NCBI GenBank assembly: GCA_030762175.1 | Contig: CM060838.1 | Location: 15,258,001 to 15,322,000 of the forward strand | Source of the DNA: Metallyticus violacea | Lineage: Eukaryota > Arthropoda > Insecta > Mantodea > Metallyticidae | Reading direction: 5' to 3' | Length of the DNA stretch: 64,000 nucleotides | Shown here: positions 47,645 through 59,431 of the stretch, piece by piece | Position numbering within the stretch: position 1 is the stretch's first letter | How the letters are laid out: the number at the start of each line of letters is the position of its first letter | The notes under the pieces: generated by a model | The model's database searches: none | Told to the model about the DNA's origin: nothing | Seen by the model: only the letters and a program-made list of their open reading frames with translations | Program-made: the position numbers and the translations under genes

Positions 47645-48625
47645 TAATATAGCGCGATGTTCTGAACTGAATACAGAGCAGTGTGTAATGTTTTATCTGA
47701 AGAAGAACGTCCCCAGTGATATTAAAATATGCCTTGACGGAGTATAAATGACGAAGATTTTACTTTATAATCTACTTTGAAGCAGTGGTCAAAATTATTT
47801 CTTTTGGGTAGAGACAGCATTGAAGATAAGCCACTTCTATGGTGGGTGTGTTGATAGAAGTAAACACCTTCCTTGTCGAAGAGGATATTGTGAATGACAA
47901 GCGTGTAAAGGCAAAAAAATAGTTGCTAGGATGGGTCTTCTAAAATTGTGCTTTGAATCCTTCATCACCTTCTTGCATGTCCATAAGGTCAGTGCAAATT
48001 TTTTTCAGCAGTTAAAATGCAATTGAGCGTGGAATGTTGTCAAACGTTTTTGAAGCTTTGCCTTAATAATGAGAGGGTAGTATTGGAATGCATAGTCACA
48101 GGGGATGCCACTATAGTTCTCTGCTCTGACCCTTTTCGATAAAAGAGTCAATGGAGTGATGGCAGAAGGATGAAACTCGCCTTAGAAAGATCATTGGACA
48201 ATTTTGGGACTGCAGAAACATTTTAATAATAGGCTTCAATGTTGAAAACTCAACTTTGGGAAGTACTGCGCTGAGTTATTCTTATTGCGCAATGACATCA
48301 AGAATAAGGCGAGGATAATGGAGTCGAGGAGTTCGTCTGTTGCACGATAAAACAGTCCACTCGCTGCTGTTGCCAACTGCTGGGAATACCGTCTTTCAGG
48401 AACTGTATCATCCACTGTACAGTCCAGACCTTGCCTCCAGCAATTATTGTTTTCAAAACTGAAATCTATTCTTCGAGGGCAGAGATTATGGACGATCTTG
48501 AGTTGAAGGCTGCTATTTTACAGGACTTTACAGAAAAATCGTTAGACTATTTTCTTTTAGGGACATTGAAATATTAGTCCAGAAATGTGTCGTTGAAGTA
48601 AAGAGATTTTACTTTGAAAAACGAT
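47645..48625 (+). pseudogene. mariner-like transposase, most of its length, broken
   Basis: Degenerate blocks appear in the expected order over about 980 bp: an N-terminal FYLKKNVPSDIKICLDGV (about 47690), a VARMGLLKLCFESFITFLHV segment (about 47920), ITGD/VTGDATIV-like residues around the first catalytic Asp (about 48085), SQWSDG (48150), then LLHDKTVHSLLLLPTAGNTV (second catalytic Asp kept, about 48340), YHPLYSPDLASSNYCFQN (about 48410; the third position, Asp in the family, reads Asn), FEGRDYGR, and a C-terminal LVQKCVVEVKRFYFEKR near 48575-48625. Many stops and shifts make it inactive. No inverted repeats were detected. Confidence 0.8.
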
Positions 48626-48639
48626 GCCGATATATATTC

Positions 48640-50480
48640 ATCTACCTAACAGTTATTGACCGGAAACTTATTGACAACACCTAGTTCTTCAATTTTTAAA
48701 CTATTTTGGGAAATTTATGTTTTTAAACCTGTATTTATTTCTAGTGCTAACAAAATTTGATTTAACTAGGGGTACAAACTGCAGCAGTAAATGCAGTGGA
48801 TTTAAATAAAATTTACTTGAGAGAATGTAGAAGAGATAGAATAGTTTGTACGGAATATATCCTGATAAAACTTGTCCTAATGTACCTCACTGCAAATACA
48901 AATTTGGACTCTATAACTTATTAACAGGTGTTTATTTTGCTTTATTAAGTGTGTAATTTTTCCCCTTGTCTCATTCCGTAAGGTACAAAACTATAAATTA
49001 TTTTAACAAATATAAACCACAAACAAGACCCTTTAGCTGCTTGTGCTATTAAATGTGGCCTTTGTTATAGAAACTCCATCATCTGATTCACAAAATATGC
49101 ATTTTCTTTGAGTATGACACATAGTCGAAATTAGAAAGCTCTTCCATGTACGGCAACAAGTGATGGTGTAGTTGTTTACCTTTCTTGTACAGAAATTAGT
49201 ATTCTCTACGAGTGAGACGTTTACAGAATTTCTTCATGATTTAATTAAATTGTTAAAATAAACAAATTTAATGAACATTTTGTTCATAATATGATGTTAT
49301 AACTGTGTGTTATCTAATCGATTCCGTTGTGTTTCTTTGAGTAAACATCTGCATTGATATTATTCATTTGTTTGCGTTGATATGACAACTTTTCAAAAGT
49401 TCGCTTTTCGTATGTGTACAGAAAACCAATTTCCTAACTAAAAGTCAGTGCATAAAGTAAATAAACAGTAATTTACATATAGGTGTGAATTTTTTTTTTT
49501 CCCACGAGCACAATTTAATTGCCAAATGTTGTTCTTATTCCTGGACTAAAACTATTGACAGTGTCATACAAAATTACCAACCGTCAGCATAACTGATGCA
49601 TAATTGACATGTCATATTGCAATTTGTCTATTAAGAATTATAGCTGGTGTTCACCAAAATTTTATTTGTCGCCCATCCCAATGGAAATAGAAATCATATT
49701 CCGTTTTCAGAAGCTTGAAACTTTTAGCATGTTTTTATTCTTCTTCAGGGTAAAACAAAAATAAATAGCACTTACATCTAAGTTTGGTTTTCTTCTTGGT
49801 TTATGTTAGGTGCATAAGTGGAAATACATGCACTCTTCCCAGCAAACAAGATAAGGAAAAAAATCATCACCACTCCACCGCACTCCCAGAAATAAAAGTT
49901 CGCAATCGTATGTGGTTAGCTAATATTACAATAATAAACATAATTTTTGGCCTGTAATTATTAATCCTGGGGTGATGGGCACCTTTTAATTTCCACTTCA
50001 GTTCATATTATACTTAAATAACTCCATTCGTTAAATAATAATGTAAAAAACTAAAAGTCGTTAAAGAATTGCTTAAAACGAGCCAAAAGTAGTTTGCATT
50101 ATTTTTAACAATATTCCAATCTGTTTTTAAGGCTATTCCTTTTTTTCACAATTTAAAAATAAAAACCGTTTCTTTCAAAAGCGATGCCAAGGGTTATATC
50201 ATACTTTTGTTGTGAGGGAAATAATTGTAATTTACCAATGGTGAAATTTATAAATTACTAATTGTTAACTTCTGGGTTACTGTCAACAGAGGAATACAAA
50301 CACACCAGTTTTCTTGAATGCGCTATTGTTCACTCTTTTGTGATGTGATGTAACCAGTTGTAGAATAGCGAAAATTGGTACCCTAACCACACAAATTCAG
50401 AAACAATGCCAGGGATCCTTAGTTCAAGGACATTTGGTTCGTTTGACATGTAAAGCTGTTTTATTTTAAATGCTTTTTTT
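48640..50480. other. AT-rich sequence, nothing recognised
   Basis: Chance frames only; no repeat family recognised. Confidence 0.45.
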
Positions 50481-50489
50481 TTTTCTCCC

Positions 50490-50654
50490 ACACAAGCCGT
50501 ATTATGCCAAGATTTAGAATTAGAGTGACATGAAAAACCATAGGTCACGATAGTACTTGAGCCACGAATCTGCAGACGATGCCCAAATCCAGGCCGTAAC
50601 TTCGAATTTTTCATGACTCTAATTTCAAACTGTAGCCTAAAACACGACTTGTGT
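50490..50654. repeat. Imperfect foldback (inverted repeat)
   Basis: Arms of about 65 bp (50490-50556 and 50590-50654) can pair: ACACAAGCCGT with the complement of ACGACTTGTGT at the ends, and AATTAGAGTGACATGAAAAA with a near-complement (TTTTTCATGACTCTAATT) further in. The core is about 35 bp. Poly-T on the left and poly-A plus (AAT)n on the right flank it. Confidence 0.65.
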
Positions 50655-50656
50655 TT

Positions 50657-50674
50657 AAAAAAAAAAAAAAAAAA

Positions 50675-50720
<46 letters not shown>
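50657..50720. repeat. Poly-A followed by (AAT)n
   Basis: About 20 A residues, then about 15 AAT units. Confidence 0.95.
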
Positions 50721-50810
50721 GTGTTAACTATAAAGCCCGAGTCATTTAAGAATAGCATCTGCAACAGATAACTTTGGAAGTTCTAAGGTATAAACGATTC
50801 ACAGCTTGGT

Positions 50811-50883
50811 AGGTATGGTAGCTCGAATGGTAGGATCATCGGCACGGCATGCCGAATATTCCTTGCTCGAATCCCGGCCGTGA
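50811..50883 (+). mobile_element. tRNA-like sequence, probably SINE head (Ala-like)
   Basis: An A-box-like GTAGCTCGAATGGTAGGATC, an anticodon arm with a 5-bp stem (TCGGC/GCCGA) around loop ACGGCAT (anticodon position GGC, Ala), and a B-box-like GCTCGAATCCC give a tRNA outline, followed by GATTTTTTT. The acceptor stem does not pair well and the base before the anticodon is C, not T, so it is likely a pseudo-tRNA or SINE head. Confidence 0.5.
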
Positions 50884-50889
50884 TTTTTT

Positions 50890-52180
50890 TAACATATTCT
50901 GATTACAAAGACTAAATTTATTTATTATTATTACTTTTTTTTACTCAGAAGACTTGTTGGTTTATTCAGCCATAAATATTTAGTAATGTCAAATAATTTA
51001 TCAAATTTGTTACTACAACTAAATTAAGAAATAACTAAGAGAAACATAAAACGTAAGCATGTGCATATATCGTTTGAATCCCTATGTTACTTGTGAAATA
51101 TTCCTATATATTCTTTACGATTTCACGCATCTTAACATGTTTATTTTCGACATCATTCCGGTATATATTTGAAAGCTGTTGAAACTTTCACTCACGGTAT
51201 CTATATATCTATGTCATTTGTCCAAAACCCATAACGTAATCTTTAGTTCGAAGCTTATTAGCCCACCAAATAAGGTGCGGGGGTACAGTGCTGTAATCTC
51301 ATGCTCCACAGGATCATAATTGCAGTACCGGCAATACTAGTTCAAGATAATGGCTTCGCCAGGGAATTTCAAGTCCCCACTTGTTGGTGTTGTTTAGTTA
51401 TGCTGTGCTGTGGCCTCTTCAATCGCTCTCCGTCATGTGTTTGTGTCAGCATCTCCCGCAAACTCGATGACGCGTAATAACCTTTCTAACAGGAAGACTG
51501 TGAGCAACTCACGGTTCAGTTTGCTGGTATAATGAACAGGATAATGCCTGGATCACAGGGTTTTCCAAATCACTTCACAAATGGAGGCATTGCTATCCCA
51601 TCCAAGAATCATTCATTTGTCTGATTGCACGGAAACATTTGATTATTTAGGGCAGCACACTGACGCAATCATTGTTTGCCTAACGATCGGTAGCTCATTT
51701 AGTAGAGGCCGTGCTAATGATCTATAGCATTGCATCCTACATTAATCATTGCCAACATCAACTTAAAAAAAATCTGTAGCTGTAGATTCGTTGCTGCTGG
51801 TATAATATCATCATTTGCTCATCTGCTAGCATATGGAGTGGGAGTGTTATTTATTCAGGAATAAACTTATAAATCTCAAGCAATTAGTTTATACTTTATG
51901 GCCTTCTCGGGTCTATCTTATTGGAAGAATAAAACTCTTAAAAGAGTAAAAATGTCTGAAAAATTATGAAATAAACACAAATAAAATAATAAATTAATGA
52001 AAAAGAATGCTAATAGAGAATGGCAAATTTTGGGTCTTAAAATTTATATACGCTATTGGAAGACTATGAAGTTGTTCTAAATGTGTTTATTACAAGATAT
52101 GGTTGCCCTCATTGATTTAAAATTGGCCGGTCAACGACTTTGGTTAGCTGCAACGTATATTTTTATATTCTCTCAGATAT
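50890..52180. other. Mixed AT-rich sequence, nothing recognised
   Basis: A GC-richer patch at 51250-51500 has no recognised content. Confidence 0.4.
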
Positions 52181-52188
52181 CAGTTTTT

Positions 52189-52347
52189 TAAGTGTTTAAC
52201 GCCCGTTTTTACTACTGTGGCATCACAAGTGGTGAACACTGATGATACATGAGATGAAATGATATATTCAGAAAGGATTTTAAGGAAGGAAACGTTCCAA
52301 GCCTAAGTTTAGAAGGCACCTTTCCGACATTTGTCATTTATGAGCAC

Positions 52348-52378
<31 letters not shown>

Positions 52379-52599
52379 AAGAAGAAGAAGAAGAAGAAGG
52401 GCCCGTAGCCTTGCGCATACGCACCAAAATCTCGGGCTCCTCGATTCTGTAATGGCCTAGTACCTAATAGTTTAAACTAGGCCCTACTCTCGCGGCTTGG
52501 ACTGAAAAAACCTGTCAGGGAGGAAGGTCCTGGTGGGATTCGAACCCCAGACCTCCCTATCACGAATCCGAGTCTTAACGAACTCGGCCATCCGTGGCA
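52189..52599 (-). mobile_element. SINE-A split by an unrelated insertion
   Basis: The minus-strand head (TGCCACGGATGGCCGAGTTC, B box GGTTCGAATCCC) ends near 52599. The body is interrupted at about 52502-52349 and resumes to the end GGGCGTTAAACACTTAA at 52189. Confidence 0.8.
52349..52502. mobile_element. Unidentified insertion ending in (AAG)n
   Basis: Within SINE-A about 150 bp are foreign: 17 AAG units (52349-52399), then about 100 bp of GC-richer sequence with a short hairpin (GGCCTAGT ... ACTAGGCC). The SINE sequences at the two edges (GAGCACTAAG and GGACTGA) look like altered copies of the same site. Read on the minus strand it would be a small element ending in a (CTT)n tail, as some SINEs and LINEs do. 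Confidence 0.55.
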
Positions 52600-52929
52600 A
52601 TCCAGATATCAGTGCACGCGCAGTCACTAAATGGTCTGTATTACTGATCAGAGCGTTCTTTTTTCTATTATTCCCAATTTTTCCTGGGAATGTCTGTCTG
52701 AATTTAGTCGCTAACTCTCGGTGTTTAAGGTAATAATATTCTATTTGGTCTCTTGAGTATGCTTTATAATGTTAAATATGCTTCACATGTATGATTTATA
52801 ATGTTAGGAAAATTAACATCGGGGCAAAGGCCAGGAAATGAAAACCATAATTTTCGTTACAATAAGAATCGAATGCAGATATTTTTTGCAGCTAGATATA
52901 CAAAACAACCAACATTAAATTATGTTAAT

Positions 52930-53093
52930 GGGAACTGGTTGAACTGTATATTAATATGGATATTGAACGGAAACTGGTTGAACTCTATATTAATATGAAT
53001 ATTGAACGGAAACTGGTTGAACTGTATATTAATATGGATATTGAACGGAAACTGGTTGAACTGTATATTAATATGGATATTGAACGGAAACTT
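52930..53093 (+). repeat. 39-bp minisatellite, 4.2 copies
   Basis: Unit starts lie at 52930, 52969, 53008 and 53047, with a partial unit at 53086; each begins GGAAACTGGTTGAACT (the first lacks one A). The 39-bp unit is 13 codons, so frames stay open; one reads NMDIERKLVELYI per unit. No conserved flanking ORF supports coding. Confidence 0.95.
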
Positions 53094-53099
53094 GCACTG

Positions 53100-54640
53100 G
53101 ACCGAGGACGTGGAAGCCCCTTCAGGGTGAGAAATGCAGCCATCTCTTTTAAATATTTATAAGGCAGATAAAAGTAACAAATATTCTTTTAAAACTCTAA
53201 GAAGTACATGACTTCTTACAAATCTGAAATTTACACTCTACTAATTATAATGTATGTGTATCTTTGCATTAATTCCAGAGTATAATTCAATGTAGGATTG
53301 TATTATTAAATACATTTATTAATGTAGTAGTTAGCAATGAGAGGGACATTGAAAAGAATGAACAAGATAAACGTAAGGATAGAAGGACAACAATGACAAA
53401 TGAAGGCGCCGACGACGTAACTGTAGGGTCGCTAATTTTATCAGTACACGAGTGTGAGAATTGGTCCTGTGACACTTGGAACGAGTTAAAAAATGTAGCG
53501 GAGAAATAAAGGAAATGCAGAACGATAGGAGTGGAACGCAAGATTGTAGCAAAGAAGAGGAAGGGACCAAGGGAAGAGGGTAATATAAAGGCAAAAATAA
53601 AAGCATGAAACTGAGGGAGGGAAATTCAGCGAAAGAGATTTGGAAATCAGAAAGAGGAAGGAATGGAGGAGAACAAATTGCGACGAAGAGGGGAGCAAGA
53701 AAAGTGTAAGAGGAAGAAAAGAAGAAAGAGCTGCAAGGAATTCTTGTAGTGGTTACTCGAGAGGTTGTTGGAGCGTGGAGAAGGGTGAGTTTGAACTGGC
53801 CCTGGCAGCAGAATCGTCCTCTTCAGCTTTCTCTTCCTCCCCAATAAGAGGTGTTAAAATCGATGGAAGTGATCAAAACGCCCCCCGGGAAAACTGAAAG
53901 GAGGAGGCTATCCTCGCCCTTCTTTATTTAACCATGAACTGTCAGCGTCCCGGAAGCTTTTCTGTAGCGACCGGCGTCGGGAAGAGCATTTATCTTGTGT
54001 TATCTTGGGAGACTGAAATATAATGCAATATCAGCTGGAGAATCTCACACGAGCATTATATGGACGGTTCAGATTCTGATAGACCTTAGCTTAACCAAAT
54101 TGGAGGTTAAACACTCTGCAGTCAGATATCACAAAGGCTCTATGATCCTAGGGTTAAACTACTAGTAGAAATTATAGACTGATTTTGGTGGTCTGTGATA
54201 TAAAATACTGTCCATATATGTTCGCTTTTGCGAGTTCTGTCTTTTATCATCGTTAATGGTAGAAGGTTCGTTTTTAAATTTTCGATGAGAAAAGTTTGAT
54301 CTGCCAGTCTCAAGGGAAAGTACTTAGAAATTCCCAGAACGACATTGAGAAAGCGAGCCTTGGTTGTGTTCATATCGCTGATGCTCAGCTTATCTTATAC
54401 AATTATATGCCATAAGTTATAGTAATGGGTGCTATGGTTTTCTAGCGTCAGTAATGATTTTATGGAATATGTGGCTTTTATTGCAACTGCTGCTCAATGC
54501 TATATGTGAATCCAGAATTAATTTTTAATGTCACATTCAGGTATTTACTATTTTTGTAATTTATTAAATGCTCTGGTGTTGTTCTGAAATCTTTCTTGGA
54601 GATCGTTTCCACAATTTAACTTTTATGCAAGAGCAATTTG
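53100..54640. other. Mixed sequence, purine-rich patch, nothing recognised
   Basis: 53480-53720 is strongly purine-rich on the plus strand and produces overlapping Lys/Arg/Glu and Leu/Ser frames of low complexity. 53740-54010 is GC-richer, with an 85-codon frame (53640-53897) that I do not trust as coding. Confidence 0.4.
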
Positions 54641-54649
54641 TTCTAATTC

Positions 54650-55480
54650 GGTTGTTCTACTAACGTGTGAATTAAAACTCACAACTACATTAGATATTGA
54701 ACAAATTACTAAGTCATTGAAGGGAAAAATCTCACTAGATTATTTCAATATTGTTCTTGCGAACCAAGCGATCTTCTCAGCAGCATTTGTAATCATTATT
54801 TCCTAATGCGCATATTTCTAAAAAGGGCGAAACAGACTGTAATTAAGTTTTTATATAAAAGTAATTAATGTGGTTATAGTTATTAATTTAACTCTTAACT
54901 GTATTTTAAAAAGTTATGGAGAAAACTATTATATAGTCACATTGCATTGTATTGACTCAAACAATATTCTATCAATATCTGTTTTAGAACTAAAGTCAAT
55001 CAGCAATGCCACTGAAACATTATCTATTCTGTAAAAAAAGAAATTTCTTCAGGTAATATTTTATGACTTGGTTAAGGCTTTTGATAACACGAATAATGAA
55101 TTAGTTACAGAAATTGAAATTTTGTCGTGTTGATAAGCTACTTTAAAATTGGTTAACCTCTTATCTAACCAACAGGAATAACAAAAAAATCATCAGTAGT
55201 TGTGAATCTATTTCAAGAATTGCTAAACTTGGTATCGCATAAGGCTCAACACTAGGCCCCATTTTGTTTTTAACCTGTATCAGTATATTATCTTGTAGTC
55301 TAAATAATGAATCTAAAATAATACTTAATACTTACTCTAAAATAATAATCTTGGCATTTCGGAAGCTAAATATTTATTTGAAGCTAATAAACATCCATTA
55401 AATTTTGACAAAACAACTTTTATTTGCGGGCTACCTGTAAAGATAAGCAAACTTATAAAAAGCCCCTTATTAACTTGGTA
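54650..55480 (+). pseudogene. LINE reverse-transcriptase remnant
   Basis: Blocks in ORF2 order: LDIEQITKSLKGKISLDYFN (about 54690; '..I...IK.LK.KKS.GYD'), a KKG-like turn near 54820, SISNATETL (about 55005; '.ST..A...L'), ILFYDLVKAFDNTNNELVTE (about 55045-55105; the first catalytic Asp motif 'F.DL.KAFD.VNH..L' is clear), LVNLLSNQQE (about 55150), and GIA-stop-GSTLGPILFLTCI (about 55230; 'G.PQGS.LGPLLF..YINDL', with Gln changed to a stop). The YADD position (about 55330) is degraded to a TYSK-like sequence, so the polymerase site is lost. Many stops and frameshifts. The clade is not resolved. Confidence 0.78.
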
Positions 55481-55489
55481 TCACTATAG

Positions 55490-58400
55490 GAACTTTTGTA
55501 TTTTGATAAGTTTCATTTTTTTTTCTGAAGAATGCAATTTTATAATTTATTAGACAATTTTATAAATTTACAAGCTACATGAAACCTGCTCGAAATTCCA
55601 GTAAGCCTCGCAGAAATAATAAAATAAATAATACAATTAAAAGACTTATGAAGAGCTTGCTACAATTGCTGAAAAGCGATGGAGATACATTTAAAAAACC
55701 ATGTTGGAAAACATCTACCAGTTATTGATCTTCTAAGCATGATGTCAGATAAGGAAGTCGACATCTTGAAAGTATCTCTTGTAAGATTAAGTGTCATTGC
55801 ACCTCGAGCAGGTTTTCTATAAAAGTTTGCAGATAGGTACTTAAGCAGACATTGTTCCTTATCTCGATGAGAGACTCTTATATTTCTTGTCTGAAGAGTT
55901 TTAAAGCATGTGGAGTACATACTGACGGGATAATTTTCAGATGTTCGTGTGATATTGGCAGATCAGTTAACAGGAACGCGTATTAACGACGCTTACATTT
56001 TTAAAATTAAAGGAAGACAGTCTTTTTATTTTTTAAAATAATGTTTCCGGATAGATATGTGCAATGCGATTGGGAATTTTATAAAATTAATAGTATGTTT
56101 AAAATTAAATTAAATATTGTGCAGGTTCATAATAATGGATGACTTCTAAGCGCTTTGCTGTTCTTGCGCATATTTTCCGCAATTGATTTATGAAATTGTT
56201 TTATTTCTTCTTACCCCTCCCTCTCCTCATTTCCTTATACTATTATGCATGCATTGCCTGATTCTCAGCTTGCCCTCCTATTGAATGTGGAATATGGTTC
56301 ACCAAATCCCAGTTCTTCTGTTAAGACAGAGCAAGGAAGGTTCAGTTTTTTTCGGCCTAATAATTAGAAATTATTACGGTGGGCTTCATTACCGCGTCTA
56401 ACCAGTGACTCAGGTATTATGTAGGTTTTTTTTATTTGACTATCAAATTAGCTTAAGCTGCATTCTATAATGTTTTGTTCAGAAATGTGCACTGCTAGGG
56501 TAATTTGTTAAATATTATACTTTTGGTAAGGTTTTAAACTTCTTTATTTTAAATTGTAAGGTTTTATTGTATTTTGATATTTGTAATTTGCTTGGCCAGG
56601 AGTTAATACATTTTTGCCAATGGAATAGTTCAAATCATTTAATATTAATTACATGAGATGTTATGATTTAACCGTGTTGTAAATTTTAGTGCATAATTGC
56701 CTATTAATATGCGCAAATTAATATGCTATTTTTTACTCATTTTTTTAATTTGAAAACTTTTGTCAACGTTATGTAATTAATTTTGTTGTTTAGAAAATTA
56801 CAATTAAATAGTTATTGTTGAGGCTTATGAATTTTTACTATTCTTCTCCCTTACTGACGGGTCACCTGTCTATGACCAGATTCTGGAGGATTTCCTCAAG
56901 TAGCTTCCTAAAGTAAGAGCTAGCCAAAATCAACGGAGGGATGTCACTTTGAGATTATTGAGACTCGGTGCAGTGTAAAGTTAAATGGCGAAAATGGCAA
57001 TAAATAGCACTAAGCCAGCTAATGCTTTCTTCTTTTGTTGAAGAGTTTTTGTTGGTGATCCGACCATACGCAAGTGAAAAACCGTAGCCAATAGCATTAA
57101 AGCTGAAGAAGATTTAAAATGGAGCACTGTGATACAGGTTAACAATGCCAGGCGTTTAGTTCAATAAAACTTCGTAATGAATGTTAACAACCGTTACTAA
57201 AGTCATGTTGTTTCACCGGTAATGCTGCTGTTGTTGCTACTGCCACTGTTGCAGATTTGGAGAAACGACTCCATAAAGGGTTAATTTTACAACAAACAAA
57301 ATTTCGGCTGATTAATCCGCACATCCTATTTTCTAACTCCCTGACGCGTTTTGTTCCCGTCGGTTTGGTTTTTTTGCTTTTGTTTCTTTGTTATTTTTTG
57401 GAATAACGATGTTGCCTGGCTTGTTACTGGCTTGGCAGCATGAAATCTGGGCACCTAATTAACAATGGACCCTGCCAGGGGCCGTTAAAATCACATCTTC
57501 ACCACCAAATGTTGGTTTCATTGAAAGAATGATGAAACGAAGCGGGTCGACTGAAAATTCATTCAATGAACGCATTGACCACAATGCACAGCGTTGATGG
57601 ATCACTTACACTGGACTCGTTGGCGTTTTTATGGGATGGCATCATCGAGCAGATTGATTCATGCACGAGATATGCCCCCTGTTCGGCAGATCTCATTTTC
57701 CATATTAGGGGCGTAGTGATGTTCCACCCTCTTTTGAAATTTATTGCTTATTTACTGTTCAGATGCATAAAGTTATTGGTAGACAGCGTTAGGCAATCTT
57801 CGAGTGTTCGACTGACAGTTCCATAACATTTTCATTTGATGAACTTGGCTTGTACTGAAAAAAAAAAAAAAATTGTTGTTTATATTTTTTTCTGAACTTA
57901 TAAAATAAAATAATTTAGTAAAGGGGAAGACATATTACTCAAGAGAAAGAGTTGCACTGTAACGCAGGCATGGCAGTTCGCTCCCTAAAGACAGTAAACT
58001 ACAAAATGAGGTAATTTTAATGGTGGCAGAGTTCACTTTAGAAATTCAGTTAATAATCCTATTAAACTTTATCAATAAATATATAAATGAATATTTAAAA
58101 CACGAATCTTCCAAAATTAATTTAAATGGTTTTTAGAATTAATTCTAAATAATTAAATATAATGTTTCACTGTTACATATCTCAAAGTACAGCGGATTGC
58201 AAGCCTGTTTATTTCATACCATATTTTTTGCTTTAATCTTAATATTATTTTAGACTGTGTTGCATCATTTTACTCATATACTTCCTCATCACCCTCTTCA
58301 ATCATTATTTTTTAATTTGGTGTTTTTTCTATGTTAACATTTTCCACTAAAATTATGAAGAATTATTAAATTATAAAATTTTCCAATCTTTAGATATGCA

Positions 58401-59105
58401 GTCTATGTTAATATTATGTCAAAGGTTAATTAACTGTATATAATAGCTTTAAGGTTTAGGAGTTAGTAATTTCCTTGTTAAAGTGACTTATTTTAACATT
58501 ATATCATTTTTTCCTAAGGTTTAGTTATCAGATGCTTTTAAGCGATATCAAGTAAAAATTTAAGTTTAATATGTTACAGAACCAGGTATTTATTAGATCT
58601 TTTTGCATTTTTGTTTTGTTGTGTATATTTTTTTAATTGATGTGTTATTTAAATGTTTATTCTTCTTTGTTAATGATTTTATTACTCATTTATTTATATG
58701 TTACATACACATTAAACTGTTATTACATTTTTCTCCAACATTTTCATTAAGAATATCCAGTGCATTCGAAATGTCACTTTGGAATGAATGTACCTATAAA
58801 ATAATACAACTTTTAAATTAAAATTAGAAGAAATAAAACTGATGCGTCATGTTGAAATACGAGTATTTTTCGTAATTTGTGTTTAGTAACCATCTTTATT
58901 CGATCACAGAAGCCGCATGATAGGCGAGTTTTCATTGCTATTAGTAAATTGATTTTATAGTACAAGTTATGTCTTTTAGACATTAACACATTTTCGCGTG
59001 TATATTGAACGATTTTTCTCTCCATAGCGTTTATATCTCGTTATTTCGTATTTTCAAAAGGCTGTTCTTATACCTTTCCGTTATTTCATATATTTTGAAA
59101 CTTAA
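55490..59105. other. Long AT-rich stretch, nothing recognised
   Basis: Two moderately GC-richer patches (56840-57060, 57200-57700) carry short frames without known motifs. An A run lies at 57859-57872. 57870-59100 is strongly AT-rich. Confidence 0.45.
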
Positions 59106-59122
59106 GTATTTCACTATTTATA

Positions 59123-59419
59123 GTAGTCGGTCCTGGTGGTGTAGTGGTAACCATACTTGCCTTCTAAACCCAAGATCGCGGGTTCGAACCCGGCCAGGAC
59201 CGATGGATTTTTCCGGGCGTAAAAATCGTAAGTTTGGCTTCCTTCGGAAGGGAAGTAAAGCCGTGGGTCCCGTGTCGTACATTTACGGTACGAAAAAGAA
59301 CCTCAAGCCTGAAAGAGAGGCCTCTGAGCAAAATTTGTCGGCCGTTTCACGCCCTGAGTTGAATGGGACGCTGATGACGTGAGATGTTAAAGAGCGTCCA
59401 TAAATAAATCAATAAAAAA
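59123..59419 (+). mobile_element. SINE-B, full length, with 12-bp target-site duplication
   Basis: The intact head has GGTCCTGG pairing with CCAGGACC, a CTTGCCTTCTAAACCCAAGA arm (tRNA-Arg TCT-like loop), B box GGTTCGAACCC, full body and an AATAAATCAATAAAAAA tail. TCACTATTTATA occurs at 59111-59122 and 59420-59431. It is the cleanest copy of the family and probably young. Confidence 0.93.
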
Positions 59420-59431
59420 TCACTATTTATA

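Noticed and set aside
50330..50764. 144-codon minus-strand frame
   Set aside because: It runs through (AAT)n, poly-A and the foldback; the Ile/Phe runs are microsatellite translation and there is no conserved domain.
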